Part shown: in pieces, positions 1 to 9,524 of the stretch
How positions within the stretch are numbered: the stretch's first letter is position 1
Layout: each line of letters begins with the position of its first letter
Notes under the pieces: generated by a model
Database searches by the model: none
Told to the model about the DNA's origin: nothing
The model's input: only the letters and a program-made list of their open reading frames with translations
Source of the DNA: Erythroxylum novogranatense
Lineage: Eukaryota > Streptophyta > Magnoliopsida > Malpighiales > Erythroxylaceae
Length of the DNA stretch: 64,000 bases
Assembly: GCA_029891385.1 (NCBI GenBank)
Contig: CM057225.1
Span: 11,755,060-11,819,059, forward strand
Direction of reading: 5' to 3'
Translations under genes and position numbers: made by a program

Positions 1-240
1 ACACACTCATTTATATCCGCAAGCATGAATTTGTCTCGCTGTGTGTCCCGAGATTTTGGATAATATGTTGGTTGTTAGTACTCCTTTAGGGAGTAAGGTA
101 GTGATAAGCCCGATCTATAAGAATTGTGAGCTTAGTATCGAGGGTGCTAGATCGGTAGTGGACCTACTACCGCTAGACCTTCAAGGGTCGATGTCATCTT
201 GGGATGGATGTCATGGAGAGGTATAAGACGGTCGGATTGC
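1..240 (+). pseudogene. Gypsy aspartic protease fragment
   Basis: The first bases translate to THSFIS, the stretch that follows the catalytic aspartate in plant gypsy proteases; the catalytic residue itself lies before the window. A frameshift near base 40-60 moves the frame, after which residues typical of the protease C-terminal half follow and end in DLQG, the segment before the RT linker. It is a pseudogene fragment, continuous in order with the RT remnant downstream. Confidence 0.75.
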
Positions 241-499
241 GGTCTAAAGGAAGTTGAATTTGATCTCGGGAGACGATCGTAAGGTAGTCTTCAAGGGGAC
301 AGAAACCGCCAGGTCGAGGATTATTTCACTATGGTAGTGACGAGATGATGAGCCAAGGTGCGAGGCCTTCTTGCGCATATAAGGATCCAGAGGTCAATGT
401 AGGAAGATTGGAGGATTTCATCAGGGTGAGGAGTTCCTGATGTATTCCCTGAGGAGTTGCCATGATTACCACCGGTGAGGGACATTGAGTTCGAATTGA

Positions 500-1263
500 C
501 TTGATTCCTGAATCAAGCGCCGATCTCGACATACCTCCTTACAGATGGCTCCGATTGAGTTGAGAGAACTTAAGGAGCAATTGCAGGAGTTATTGGAGAA
601 ATGCTCATCGTGCCGAGTTCTTCACCCCGGGAGCTCGGTCTGCTTTGTTAAAGAAAGATGGCACATGGAGGATGTGCATAGATTACGTGAAGTTGAATAA
701 GATGACGATTCGAACAAGTATCCTCTCACGAGGATAGATGATTTATTTGATCAATTGCAGGAGCAAGGGTCTTTTCAAGATTGACCTAAGATCGATATCA
801 TCAACTCCGGATCGTGGAGTCCGATGTTAGGAAGACAGTTTTCGGGACCCGACACGGCATTATGAATTCGTAGTCATGCCTTCGATTGACCAATGCTCCA
901 CCGCCTTCATGGATCCGATGAATAGGGTGTTAAATGATTTCTTGGATCGGTTTGTCATTGTGTTCATTGATGACATTCTCGTCTATTCAAAGGATGGAGG
1001 AGAGCATGAACAAAGATCTCGTGATAGTCTTCAGAGGCCGAGAGAGAAGAAATTGTATGCCAAATTCAGTAAGTGCGAGTTTTGGCTTCATGAAGTAGTA
1101 TTCCTTGGACATGTGATTTCCAGTAAGGGAATTCATGTCGATCCCAGAAAAGTGGAAGCTGTAGTCAATTGGCCGGAGCCAAAAGCGAGTGAAGGAAGTG
1201 AGAAGTTTCTTAGGCTGGCGGTATTACGAAGATTTGTAGAGGGTTTTCTATCATACCGTCTCG
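500..1263 (+). pseudogene. Gypsy reverse transcriptase remnant
   Basis: The RT palm is spread over several frames. YPLTRIDDLFDQLQ-type residues occur near 720-760, a decayed SKIDLRSGYHQ segment near 775-810, and the catalytic box FIDDILVYSKD at 963-995, with both aspartates (969-974) present. FLGHVISSKGI and a VDPRKVEAV segment follow, marking the thumb. Stops and indels break the frame before about 876 and after about 1200. Family: Ty3/gypsy RT (RVT_1), certain at family level. Confidence 0.9.
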
Positions 1264-1761
1264 ATGACCAGATTGTTGAGAAAGAATCAGAAGTTTGTCT
1301 GGAATGATGATTGTCAGAGGAGTTTCGAGGAACTCAAGGACAAATTGACAAGTGCTCCAGTATTAGTTTTACCCAGTGGAGATCAGGGCTATACAGTTTA
1401 CAGTGATGCTTCGAGGAAGGGTCTAGGATGTGTCCTGATGCAGGATGATAGGGTAATTGCTTATGCTTCAAGACAGTTGAAGCAGTATGAGTTGAATTAT
1501 CCGACTCATGACTTGGAGTTAGCCGCAGTGATCTTTGCTCTGAAGATTTGGAGACACTATTTGTATGGGGTTCAGACCAGAGTTTTTACTGATCATAAGA
1601 GTCCGAAGTACATCATGAGTCAGAAAGAGCTGAATCTGAGGCAGAGAAGATGGTTGGAGCTGCTGAAGGACTATGATTTAATGATTGAGTACCACCCAGG
1701 AAAAGCAAATGTAGTGGCAGATGCTTTGAGCAGAAAGTCGTCGATGGCTCATGTTCAGTAG
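1264..1761 (+). pseudogene. Gypsy RNase H domain
   Basis: One 165-codon open stretch covers the whole gypsy RNase H. It has YSDAS (first catalytic Asp), [27 protein letters not shown] with the catalytic Glu, [10 protein letters not shown] with the TDHKSL-type catalytic Asp, and the closing [16 protein letters not shown]. It is the best preserved domain of this element, but it is out of frame with the RT before it and ends at a stop where the polyprotein should continue to the integrase. In a working element it would degrade the RNA template during reverse transcription. Confidence 0.92.
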
Positions 1762-2900
1762 CCTACTTGCCTCTGTTGGAACAGATGGCTAAGTTGAAGA
1801 TTAGTTTGCAGCAGGATGAATCCGAGGTGTTATTGCACAATTTAGAGTGAGACCTATCCTTAGGGAAAAGGTTAAGGAGTCGCAGGAGCAAGATGTTGAA
1901 TCGAGTAAGTTGAGAGATGAAATACGTAATGGTAAGCGATCGGTGGTGCAAGAAAGGATGATGGATTAATGATGGTCAAACAAAGTTATGCATTCCAATG
2001 ATAAAGCGCTTAAGGATGAGATCATGGATGAGGCACATAATGCGCCTTATTCCATGCACCCAGCAAAGACTGTAATGTACGAAATTGAAGGAACATTTCG
2101 GTGGAAAGGCATGAAGAGATGTAGCAGACATGTGAGTAGATGTCTAGTGTGTCGCTAAGTCAAGGTTGAACACCGTGCACCTTCAGTATGTTGCAGCCAT
2201 TGTCCATTCTCGAATGGAAATGGCAGAGGATTACAATGGATTTTCTCGATGGGTTTGCCTAAGACCGTAGAAGAAGCATGATGCCATTTGGGTAATAGGG
2301 ATCGGTTGACGAAGTCATCCCACTTTCTAGCAATCGTGCGCATGTATTCGCCGCAAATTTTAGCCGAAAGTATATTGATGAAGTGGTAAGATTGCATGGA
2401 GTTCCGGATTCCATAGTATCCGGCGTGGATCCTAGGTTCACATCCAGATTTTGGGAAGTCTACAGAAGCATTAGAACTAAGTTGAATTTCAAGACGGCGC
2501 TTCATCCTCGACGGATGGCCACCGAGAGGACAATTCAGACTTCTAGAAGGATGCTTAGAGCATGTGTAATGGACTTCAAAGGAGCATGGGATGATCACTT
2601 GCCGCTGGTCGAATTTGCTTACAACAATTCGTACCATTCGAGCATACAGATGGCTCCTTATGAAGCCTTGTATGGCAGAAGATGCAGGACTCCCATATGC
2701 TGGGATGAAGAGGGTGAGAGGAAGCTAGTGGGACCAGAGTTGGTCCAGATGATGGTTGAAAAAGTTGACTTGATTAAGCAGAGGCTTAAGGCGCCCAGAT
2801 GTAATGAAGAGTTATGCGGATGCCAACAGAAGGAAATGGAATATGCAGGGGAGATAAGGTGTTCTTTGGCGCTCCATGGAAGGGAGTTATGAGATTTGGT
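1762..2900 (+). pseudogene. Gypsy integrase remnant
   Basis: The zinc-binding HHCC region is recognisable near 2020-2160 (HNAPYSMHPAKTVMY, then CSRHVSRCLVC). The catalytic core is split by frameshifts. The open part at 2383-2892 holds LHGVPDSIVSGVDPRFTSRFW, where the second catalytic Asp sits, and TERTIQ, where the Glu is kept but the usual DGQ before it is lost. AYNNSYHSSIQMAPYEALYGRRC follows, the normal end of a chromovirus integrase core. Not functional. Confidence 0.9.
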
Positions 2901-2959
2901 AAGAAAGGAAGTTAAGTCCTCGTTATGTGGGTCCTTATGAAGTTTTGAGAGGATTGGTC

Positions 2960-3270
2960 CGTTGGCCTATAGATTGGCATTGCCACCCGAATTGTCACAG
3001 ATCCATGATGTGTTCCATGTATCGATGCTGAGAAGGTACAGATCAGATCCTTCTCACATCATTCAGACCTCAGAAGTTCAGCTGAGTGATGATCTCAGTT
3101 ATGAAGAAATGCCTGTGGCACTCGATAGCGAGATAAGATCCTCGTGAACAAGACAATCAAGCTAGTCAAAGTCCCGTGGAGGAATCATGCAATCAAGAGG
3201 CGACGGGAACCTTTGGATGCAATGCGTGAGCAAGACCCACACCTCTTCAATCAACTGTAAGAATTTCGAG
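2960..3270 (+). pseudogene. Integrase C-terminus and chromodomain remnant
   Basis: LALPPELSQIHDVFHVSMLRRY is the conserved integrase tail of chromoviruses. A frameshift near 3140 leads into VKVPWRNHAIKRR, the remains of the VKVLWRNH...ATWE chromodomain core, and then DAMREQDPHLF, the usual C-terminus. In living relatives the chromodomain steers integration to chromatin carrying particular histone marks. The acidic-aromatic core residues are partly lost. Confidence 0.85.
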
Positions 3271-3649
3271 GACTAAATTTCTTAAGGGAGAAATGTTAGC
3301 CCCAAAATTTTTTTTATTTAATTAAGCATGATTAGCAAATTAAGTAAATTATGTTAGCATTAATTAAGGTGACATTAATTAATATATGATAGCATTAATA
3401 AGTTAGTTGAAGAATTAATGAAGTTAGATATGTTAGTTGGACTTAAATGAGTTAGTGAGATTTATGTGTTAATTGGGCTTTGGGTCCAAATGAAACAAGT
3501 TAGTTAGGTGAATTAAATGAGATGGGCTTACAGAAAATTTAGAGGCTTAAGTTATCGGGCTTGAGTTTGTTAAGGAGGAAGTTGAGGATGAAAGAAAGGA
3601 AGAAGGAGATAGATGGGCTTAAGGATGGGCTTAGGAAATAAGAGAGGAG

Positions 3650-3657
3650 TATAAAAG
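3650..3657 (+). promoter_or_regulatory. TATA box of LTR A
   Basis: TATAAAAG lies about 356 bp into the LTR and is followed by a purine-rich transcribed-looking stretch. Position and sequence fit a Pol II retrotransposon promoter; the start site is not determined. Confidence 0.6.
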
Positions 3658-5780
3658 GAGAGAGTTAAGTGATTTTGGTGTAGGCAAAGAGAGGGAACGA
3701 AATTACAAGGAGGAGAAGAGAGGAGATGTCGAAATGAGAGGGAGAAAGGAGAAAAGAAAGAGCTTTGCTTAGGTTTGTAATTTCCTAGAGATTTTGTGAG
3801 ATTTGGAAGAAAGTTCAAGGAGAAAGAAGATAGAGGAAGACTAGAGCTTCATTTTGATTCAAGAAATCCTTTGGTTGGAGGAAGATTTAAGGTAAGTCTT
3901 TGGTTTAATATTAAGTTTTTAGATGGGTTTTTGGTTAGAAGAGTTAAGAACCAAGTGGGTTTAGTTATCCTCTTGCCAATTTCATGATTTAAGCATTTAG
4001 GTTTTTCAATTTCTAAATCCTATGTTGATTTGGGAATGTTGTTGGTTTTTAATGAAGAGAGAAGAGGAAGAGAAGAGGAACAAGAATTATAGCAAGCTAT
4101 TCAAGGAATTATCAAGGATTTAAGGTGGGTTACACCTTTACTTTTATATTTATGAGCATTTAATGTAAATTTAATTATGACATTAATAATGGTTGTTAAT
4201 GCTTGTGTTAGTTATGGATGAATGATATTTATGATGTTTATCGCTCGTGTTGTTGATATTGACGATTGTGTTGAATGTTAGTATGGTTGTTGAAAACCAT
4301 AACGGATGATATGAAAGATTGATGTTGTGGTTGTTGGATGATTGTAAATGGATGATATGAAGGATTGATGTTGTGGTTGTTGAATGATTGTAAATATTAT
4401 GCTATGTGATCATAATGTTAGAAAATGTAAATTCTAGATGATGGGTGAATTAGCCTAGAGAGCTAAATGAAATGAATATAATGAAAATTATGAATTTTGC
4501 ATGAATGATGCATGAAAAGAATGATTTTAATGAAAACAATAACTTGGATAAGAACAATCCAATTTTATTGTTATGAAATGAATTATGCTTTGTATGGGTA
4601 AGGTAATATCCCAAGAACCGCCGCGCACGCCGACATGAAAAGCCTTCGCCTACCGCCTGATTGAGGCATAGGATGATCCGATATCGACTCCTCAAGAATT
4701 GCCCACATTAGGTCATTTGATGAACTTATGTGGTTGCCATGATTTGACTTACCGAGCCATTGTTGTGTTTGCCATGAATATGCATGAATTGTATAAGATA
4801 CGTGAATGATGGAATGATTGAAATTGTTATGAATGTATAAATGTTTGAGTTATGCATGTGATGTGATTTCCTTGGAAAATTGATAAATACATGAATCAAG
4901 GATGTGCTTGTTATATAAACGTAAATGTGTTACCTCATGGAGCATTAGCTCACCCCACAAATTTCGTGAAATGAGCAGAACCCGAGGAGCGAGCATAAGG
5001 CATTTTACTCCAAGCGGCTTCTTTTGTGATTTTTGGGATTTGAAATCATTTTGTAACATCAATGCTTTAGTCGCATTTTAAGGAAATGATGTATTTTGAA
5101 GCTTTTATGTAATTGGGCTTGAAATGCCCACTAAAGCATTGTATGAACATGTTATGATTGAATGATGATGAATGAATGAATGAATTTGAAAGTAAAAGTA
5201 TTAGATCATGAATGTATTTGAGAAATTTATACTTGTGTGTATGGAAATTGAATCATGGTGATAGTTTGGGTATGAATTGAGAATGTCTAGAAAACTAAGA
5301 GTGTGTTGCTGCCCTTGAATGTAGAATTTATGTGCAGGTTATGGTCTAGATTGAAGATTTTGGGTTAGGAATAAAATAGGGAGGTGCTGTCAAATTTTCT
5401 TAAAATTTGACCGACATCGCCTCGACATTTGACCCTCTTCGGGTTTGATTTAGATAAATGAGTCTTCATGAAGTTTATAGTAGAGGATTAGAGCTTTCAA
5501 GGGTATATTGTTTGTCTCATTTGGATCTAGGGTTAAGAATTTATGAGGATTAGAACACAACCGCTATTGTTCATTTAGCCATAGCAATCGCTACATAGGT
5601 ATTAATGGAGCAGTGACCTTTGAGTGAATTTTACCTTATTAAATGATGGAGTTAGTTTTAGCATCCTTCATAAGATTTGTAGTTCATCTTCTTACCTTTC
5701 CATAGAGGTATAGTATGCACCAATTGGAGCTAGGGATAAAAGTTATGAGTCTTGAAAGATGATGATTCCAAGTGGTCTTG

Positions 5781-5965
5781 AAAGAGAATTCCAATGACCG
5801 AAGGTGTTCCAGTCGACTAGAGGTTCCAGTCGACTGGAAAGTGTTCCAGTCGACTACTCGGAGGGCGGAGAATATTTCAGAGTTCCAATGACTGGAAATG
5901 TTTCCAATGACTACAACCAGCAAATACCCATCCCAAATGACTAGCATCTATTCCAGTCGACTAGG
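5781..5965 (+). repeat. TTCCAGTCGACT palindrome cluster in LTR A
   Basis: AGTCGACT occurs exactly at 5811, 5828, 5848 and 5955, each after TTCC. At least three decayed relatives (TTCCAATGAC type, near 5789, 5884 and 5908) lie between them. The unit at 5828 is extended to the perfect palindrome CCAGTCGACTGG. The same octamer is arrayed in the unrelated copia LTR at 8653-8792. Confidence 0.85.
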
Positions 5966-6372
5966 ATCCTTAGTCAAGTGTTTTGGGCTTGTTAGAGGCC
6001 GAATTTGGTTTTGTGGTCTTCTTGAGAGTTGTAGACCTAGATGTCTAGTTTAAAATGGTCCAAGAACGAAGTCATTCCGACACCTATAGTGAAAGTTATG
6101 ACATTTGCGCCAAAACATGTTTGATAGGAGTCAAAACATGAACACGTTGAGTTTGTCGGGTCATAACTCCTTCGTCCGACCTCCAAATGGGGTGAGGTTT
6201 GGACCATTAGATTCCTAAGACATATGTCTTGTTATCAATTAAAATTTGTAACAATTGGAGTTAAAATGAAAATGTTTGAATAAAAGTAAGTGAATGGTTG
6301 GTTAAGAATCCTGCAAGTCTATAAGCACAAGTTTCAGATTATGAAAGTCGGGCTCCGGAGCGGATCCCGACA

Positions 6373-6467
6373 AATTGTGGTATCAAAGTAAGAGGGTAAA
6401 TGGTAAGTTATATGCGGTTGGGTCTTGGATCCAACAGTTGGGATCCGCCCACGGTCGGTCGCGACAT
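6373..6467 (+). other. Primer-binding site and leader stub after LTR A
   Basis: TGGTATCAAAG at 6378-6388 is a one-mismatch copy of the initiator-Met tRNA primer site TGGTATCAGAG and lies six bases past the LTR end. About 80 bp of leader follow before minus-strand copia sequence starts. The rest of this second gypsy copy is missing. Confidence 0.75.
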
Positions 6468-6786
6468 TCCTTCAATCAGCCTAGGAGGTTGTTGTTGACG
6501 TTGAGGTTTCTTCTTCTCAAATTATAACTTCCTCTTAATTTCAGTTTCTTTAGCCAATTTTATCAATCTCCTTGTAAAATTGAGACTAAAGATCTGGTTG
6601 CTCATGTGCTTTCTTTCCAAAGTCCTCACTATGAGTCAACTCTTTACCTTTCTTTTGCTCTTGTTGACGCAGGGTCCATAGTCTAGGTGACCTTTTTTCT
6701 TGTTTGGATTTCTCCAAAAACAGTGTCTCCTATTTTTTCTTCAAGGACACTTGTTTCTCTGTCTGGTGCACCTGACTTTCTTCTTT

Positions 6787-7624
6787 TTAAGAAATCATCT
6801 TAACTTTTATTGCATCATCTGATGATTTTTTCAATCCTTCTGTAGGCATTCTTCCAGTGAATTGAGATTTTGATGTTCTTGTGGGAGTTATTTTTTCACT
6901 CAAACTTTGTTTGATAGCACGCTCCCCCTCAATCCTTGCTATCGTCTTGAAATATGTATCCTCTTTTTCCTGATTCTTCAAGCCCATTCTACTGATAGTT
7001 GTAGAGTTAATGACGCTTTTGATGTTCATCTTCATTCTGTTTCCTATCCCAAGATGAATTCTAGATTCTCTGAAGATTCTTGTCAGTATCATTCCATACA
7101 GTAGGGCATTCGAGTCTTTTTTCAACTTTACCATGTAATTGAGGATTAGGTATGGAAGATCTATGGGTTGGTGATTGAGTAGATGAAATAAACATTCCTC
7201 ATCTAACATCATTACCAAATTCCTCGATCCTGTTCTTGATAGAACACAATGGAAGAGTAGCGAATGTAGAACCCTAGCCTTCGACACAAGACTTGAGGCC
7301 TTCTTCTCCTTCAGGTCACTACATCCATATAGTTGTCGATTGATCTGTATCTTCTCTATACTGGCTTGAGTCATCCATCTTACTTTATGAGCGAGCTTTA
7401 CTCCAACACATGGACACTCAATAGTCTTCTTGATTGACTTCAATGTTACTATAACCGACAATCTATCCACCACTTTACATTCTTCTAGAAATCATATACT
7501 TCATTTAGGTAAATTTTCTCATGAACCTGAAAGAAGTTCTTCCATCTACCGCCGTAATCTCGGTTTGATATCCATCCGTCCTTCTTCAAGGACTCAAATC
7601 AATGTGTCTTCCACTAGTCATTGA
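6787..7624 (-). pseudogene. Sirevirus post-pol (envelope-like) ORF, broken
   Basis: A 228-codon open stretch (7473 down to 6787) is homologous to the product at 35091-35534. Shared segments include RQLYG, KARVL, LLNH-PIDLP and RESRIHLG versus RESGIRLE. Upstream, 7624-7480 matches residues of the 35598-35810 ORF (GRWKNFF versus GWRNFF, then YLNEVY versus YLQEVY) in another frame. The gene is thus one reading unit broken by a frameshift near 7480. Sireviruses often carry an extra ORF here, sometimes called envelope-like; its function is unknown, and I see no clear signal peptide or membrane span. Confidence 0.75.
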
Positions 7625-7629
7625 TTGCT

Positions 7630-7634
7630 CCATT
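7630..7634. repeat. Target site duplication CCATT (left)
   Basis: CCATT abuts the LTR start TGTTAG; the identical copy is 16493-16497 after the LTR end CCCAGCA. This proves the outer unit is one inserted solo LTR. Confidence 0.85.
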
Positions 7635-8479
7635 TGTTAGACTCCGATCTTTAATTGGAATTTAGAAATAGTAAATGAAATTGAATGAGTGTTTTGTTTA
7701 AGTATTATGTTATAGATGAAATTATGCTTTAAAGAAATTTCGAGAAAAGAATTATGAGTTTTAATGTATTTGATAATCAGGAGATTTGTATGAGTTATGA
7801 AAGTTTAAGCGAATGAATTGATTGAAAAGTTAGTAGAAAATCAAGAAATAAAGAGAAAATGAGAGAATGTGAAAAATTAAGAAAGTTGACTTTTGGAGAT
7901 AGAAAGTTTGACTTGAGAGAGTTGACTTTTTGTTTGAGGCAAAATTTGAGAAAATAATCTACATGAAACTCGTAGAGTTTCTTAAGAGTTTTCTGTAGCC
8001 ATAAAGTTTGATATTTTTCGATATCGGAAGTGAGAGTTATGATCAGTCAAAGTTCGCTTGAAGTTTGACTTTTTGAAGAAAAAGTTGACTTTTTGATTTA
8101 GGCAAAATTCGAGAAAATGATCAATATGAAAATTGTAGCCTCTATTGAGAGCTTTTTGTGGACATAAAGTTTGCTATTTTTCGATGTCGGGATTGAGAGA
8201 TATGAATTTCTGAAGATATGTTTTGTTTTGAAAATGCTATTAAGTATAGATTTGTGTGTTCTATGCTTCGAGGCCACTCGTCGTATAGATTTAGTCTGAA
8301 TTGGAGTAAGTGGTCTTCATGAAAGTTTTAGATGATGTTTTTATCTTTCCATTGATATAAAGTTTGCAATTTTTCGATATCGGAGCTAGGAGTTATGAGT
8401 GATTAAAATTGGAAGTCGCTTAGGAAAAACTATTTTGGATGTAATCTTTGATTGAGGTTTTGACCCCTTTCAAGTCCTA

Positions 8480-8484
8480 ATTTG
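8480..8484. repeat. Target site duplication ATTTG (left)
   Basis: ATTTG precedes the LTR start at 8485 and is repeated at 12840-12844 after the second LTR. Confidence 0.9.
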
Positions 8485-8652
8485 TGTTGGACCAATGGTG
8501 GTTGACAAATTAATTCCACTTGTGTTTTGATAATAATAAAATGTATAGAATTGGTTAAGAAATTGTTTCAGGTATTTTGGGATTGATATTCAATGAAAGA
8601 ATTGTACAAATCAAGATGGAAGTTTCCTATACAAGTAATATATGTCAACACA

Positions 8653-8792
8653 AGTCGACTAACAGCATACAAGTCGACTTATCGTGGACCACAAGTCGAC
8701 TTACATATCACAAGTTGACTTATAGAAGAGTGGAGATGCAAGTTTACGTAAAATATTGTCACAAGTCGACTTATACAACTTGACAAGTCGAC
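8653..8792 (+). repeat. AGTCGACT palindrome array in copia LTR U3
   Basis: Exact AGTCGACT at 8653, 8672, 8694, 8764 and 8785, mostly as CAAGTCGACTTA, plus a variant (CAAGTTGACTTA) at 8711. The 3' LTR carries the matching set plus an extra site (about 11980-12145). Further sites occur in the internal region near 11205 and 11247. The array lies upstream of the TATA box. Confidence 0.88.
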
Positions 8793-8914
8793 TTATGCGT
8801 ACAACAAATAAATTCCAACGGTCCAATTAGCCAAAAATGGAAGGGAGATTGTTAAGGAACGGTCATAACAATCATGCAACGGCTATATGGGTTCCCAACA
8901 GCTATATTTCTTCT

Positions 8915-8922
8915 TATATAAA
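8915..8922 (+). promoter_or_regulatory. TATA box of the gag-only copia LTR
   Basis: TATATAAA about 430 bp into the LTR, duplicated at 12258-12265 in the 3' LTR. It sits between the palindrome array and the hairpin repeats, so it would drive a transcript that starts with the hairpins. Confidence 0.65.
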
Positions 8923-9097
8923 GGGTGGATGATTGATGAAGAGGTTACACAAGTTCTAGAAGTCAAAATACTCTTATCTTGCTCCAAATTGCTCATCATT
9001 GTTCTTACTTTGTTTACATTTGTATTGAGCACTTGTTCTTAGATCTTTATCCTATTTCTTTTACAAATTGAGTGACTAGTGAAAGGTCACGTGTGAG

Positions 9098-9327
9098 GTA
9101 GCTTGAGCCGGAAATCAAGTATTGTTGGTAGGATTTGTGTCGGAAGACAAATTATCTGTAAAGGTTGCTTGAGCCAGAAATTAAGCGGTATTGGTAGGAT
9201 TTGTGCTGGAAGACAAATTAAGTGTAAAGGTAGCTTGAGCCGGAAATCAAGAGGGATTGTAAGAGTTCACACTGAACTACAAAGTGTGTAATAAAGTGGT
9301 TTGCAAAATCCTAAGTGGGAGCTTAGG
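9098..9327 (+). repeat. 66-bp tandem repeats forming serial hairpins in R/U5
   Basis: Units start at 9098, 9164 and 9230 (exactly 66 bp apart; the third is partial). Each full unit holds two 6-bp-stem hairpins: GCTTGA/TCAAGC around GCCGGAAA (9101, 9167, 9233) and ATTTGT/ACAAAT around GTCGGAAG (9133, 9199). A CACACT/AGTGTG hairpin (9268-9288) and a CCTAAG/CTTAGG hairpin (9310-9327) follow. Most stem changes keep pairing through G-U. The copy in the 3' LTR is at about 12441-12670. Confidence 0.8.
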
Positions 9328-9501
9328 TAGAGGACGAGGTCTTAAAGACCAACCTCTATAAAAAAAGGTTTGATCTTCTTCCTACTCTTTGTATTTAAAT
9401 TTGTTTAAATTACTATTGTGTGAATTAACTTCTAATTTTATTGTAGAAATTCTCAAAAAGAGTTAACGATCCATTCAACCCCCTTTCTAGATCGCTAACA
9501 A

Positions 9502-9513
9502 TTGGTATCGAGC
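9502..9513 (+). other. Primer-binding site of the gag-only copia element
   Basis: TTGGTATCGAGC one base past the LTR end, a variant of the initiator-Met tRNA complement. The same variant GAGC form is used by the Sirevirus-like element at 40971-40983, supporting kinship. Confidence 0.8.
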
Positions 9514-9524
9514 GTATATCCGGG

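Larger units (their letters stand above)
1..3293 (+). mobile_element. Ty3/gypsy chromovirus internal region, 3' part of pol, decayed
   Basis: This is the C-terminal two thirds of a gypsy polyprotein in the order protease, reverse transcriptase, RNase H, integrase, chromodomain. That order and the chromodomain-like tail place it in the chromoviruses; the long LTR that follows suggests the Tekay/Del type, which is inference. The reading frame is broken many times, so the element cannot be autonomous. The gag and 5' LTR lie outside the window. It ends in a purine-rich tract (about 3280-3293) directly before the LTR at 3294. Confidence 0.93.
3294..6372 (+). repeat. Gypsy LTR A (3,079 bp)
   Basis: It starts TGTTAG right after the polypurine end of the chromovirus and ends CCGACA right before a Met-tRNA primer-binding site (6378). 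It is therefore flanked by internal sequence on both sides and has no target duplication (AGAAA left, AATTG right). The unit behaves as 3' LTR of the left element and 5' LTR of a second copy, as in a tandem or recombined array. It contains a TATA box, an AGTCGACT palindrome cluster, and the conserved LTR block near 6166-6230. Confidence 0.85.
6468..7634 (-). mobile_element. Sirevirus-like copia remnant 2, 3' segment
   Basis: Minus-strand copia sequence covering the post-pol region. It is cut at 7634 by the solo LTR that ends at 16492, and its continuation resumes at 16498: the host CCATT duplication flanks the inserted LTR, and the order of parts (RNase H, spacer, env-like ORF) then matches the intact relative at 33470-36697. 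The 3' LTR is missing; the left edge near 6468 joins gypsy leader without a duplication, so this end is probably a deletion. Confidence 0.8.
8485..9500 (+). repeat. 5' LTR of the gag-only copia element
   Basis: TGTTGG...GCTAACA. It matches the copy at 11810-12839 almost base for base, apart from scattered substitutions and a small change near 9345 versus 12690. It carries AGTCGACT sites, a TATA box, and a hairpin-rich repeated stretch in its transcribed half. Confidence 0.93.

Noticed and set aside
9098..9290. CRISPR-like regular repeats
   Set aside because: Eukaryotic retrotransposon LTR; no unique spacers, no cas genes. Same reasoning for 36027-36242 and 32886-33085.
9103..9291. 62-codon repetitive ORF in both copia LTRs
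   Set aside because: Explained by the 66-bp hairpin repeats (22 codons per unit); no start context or conservation argument for protein.
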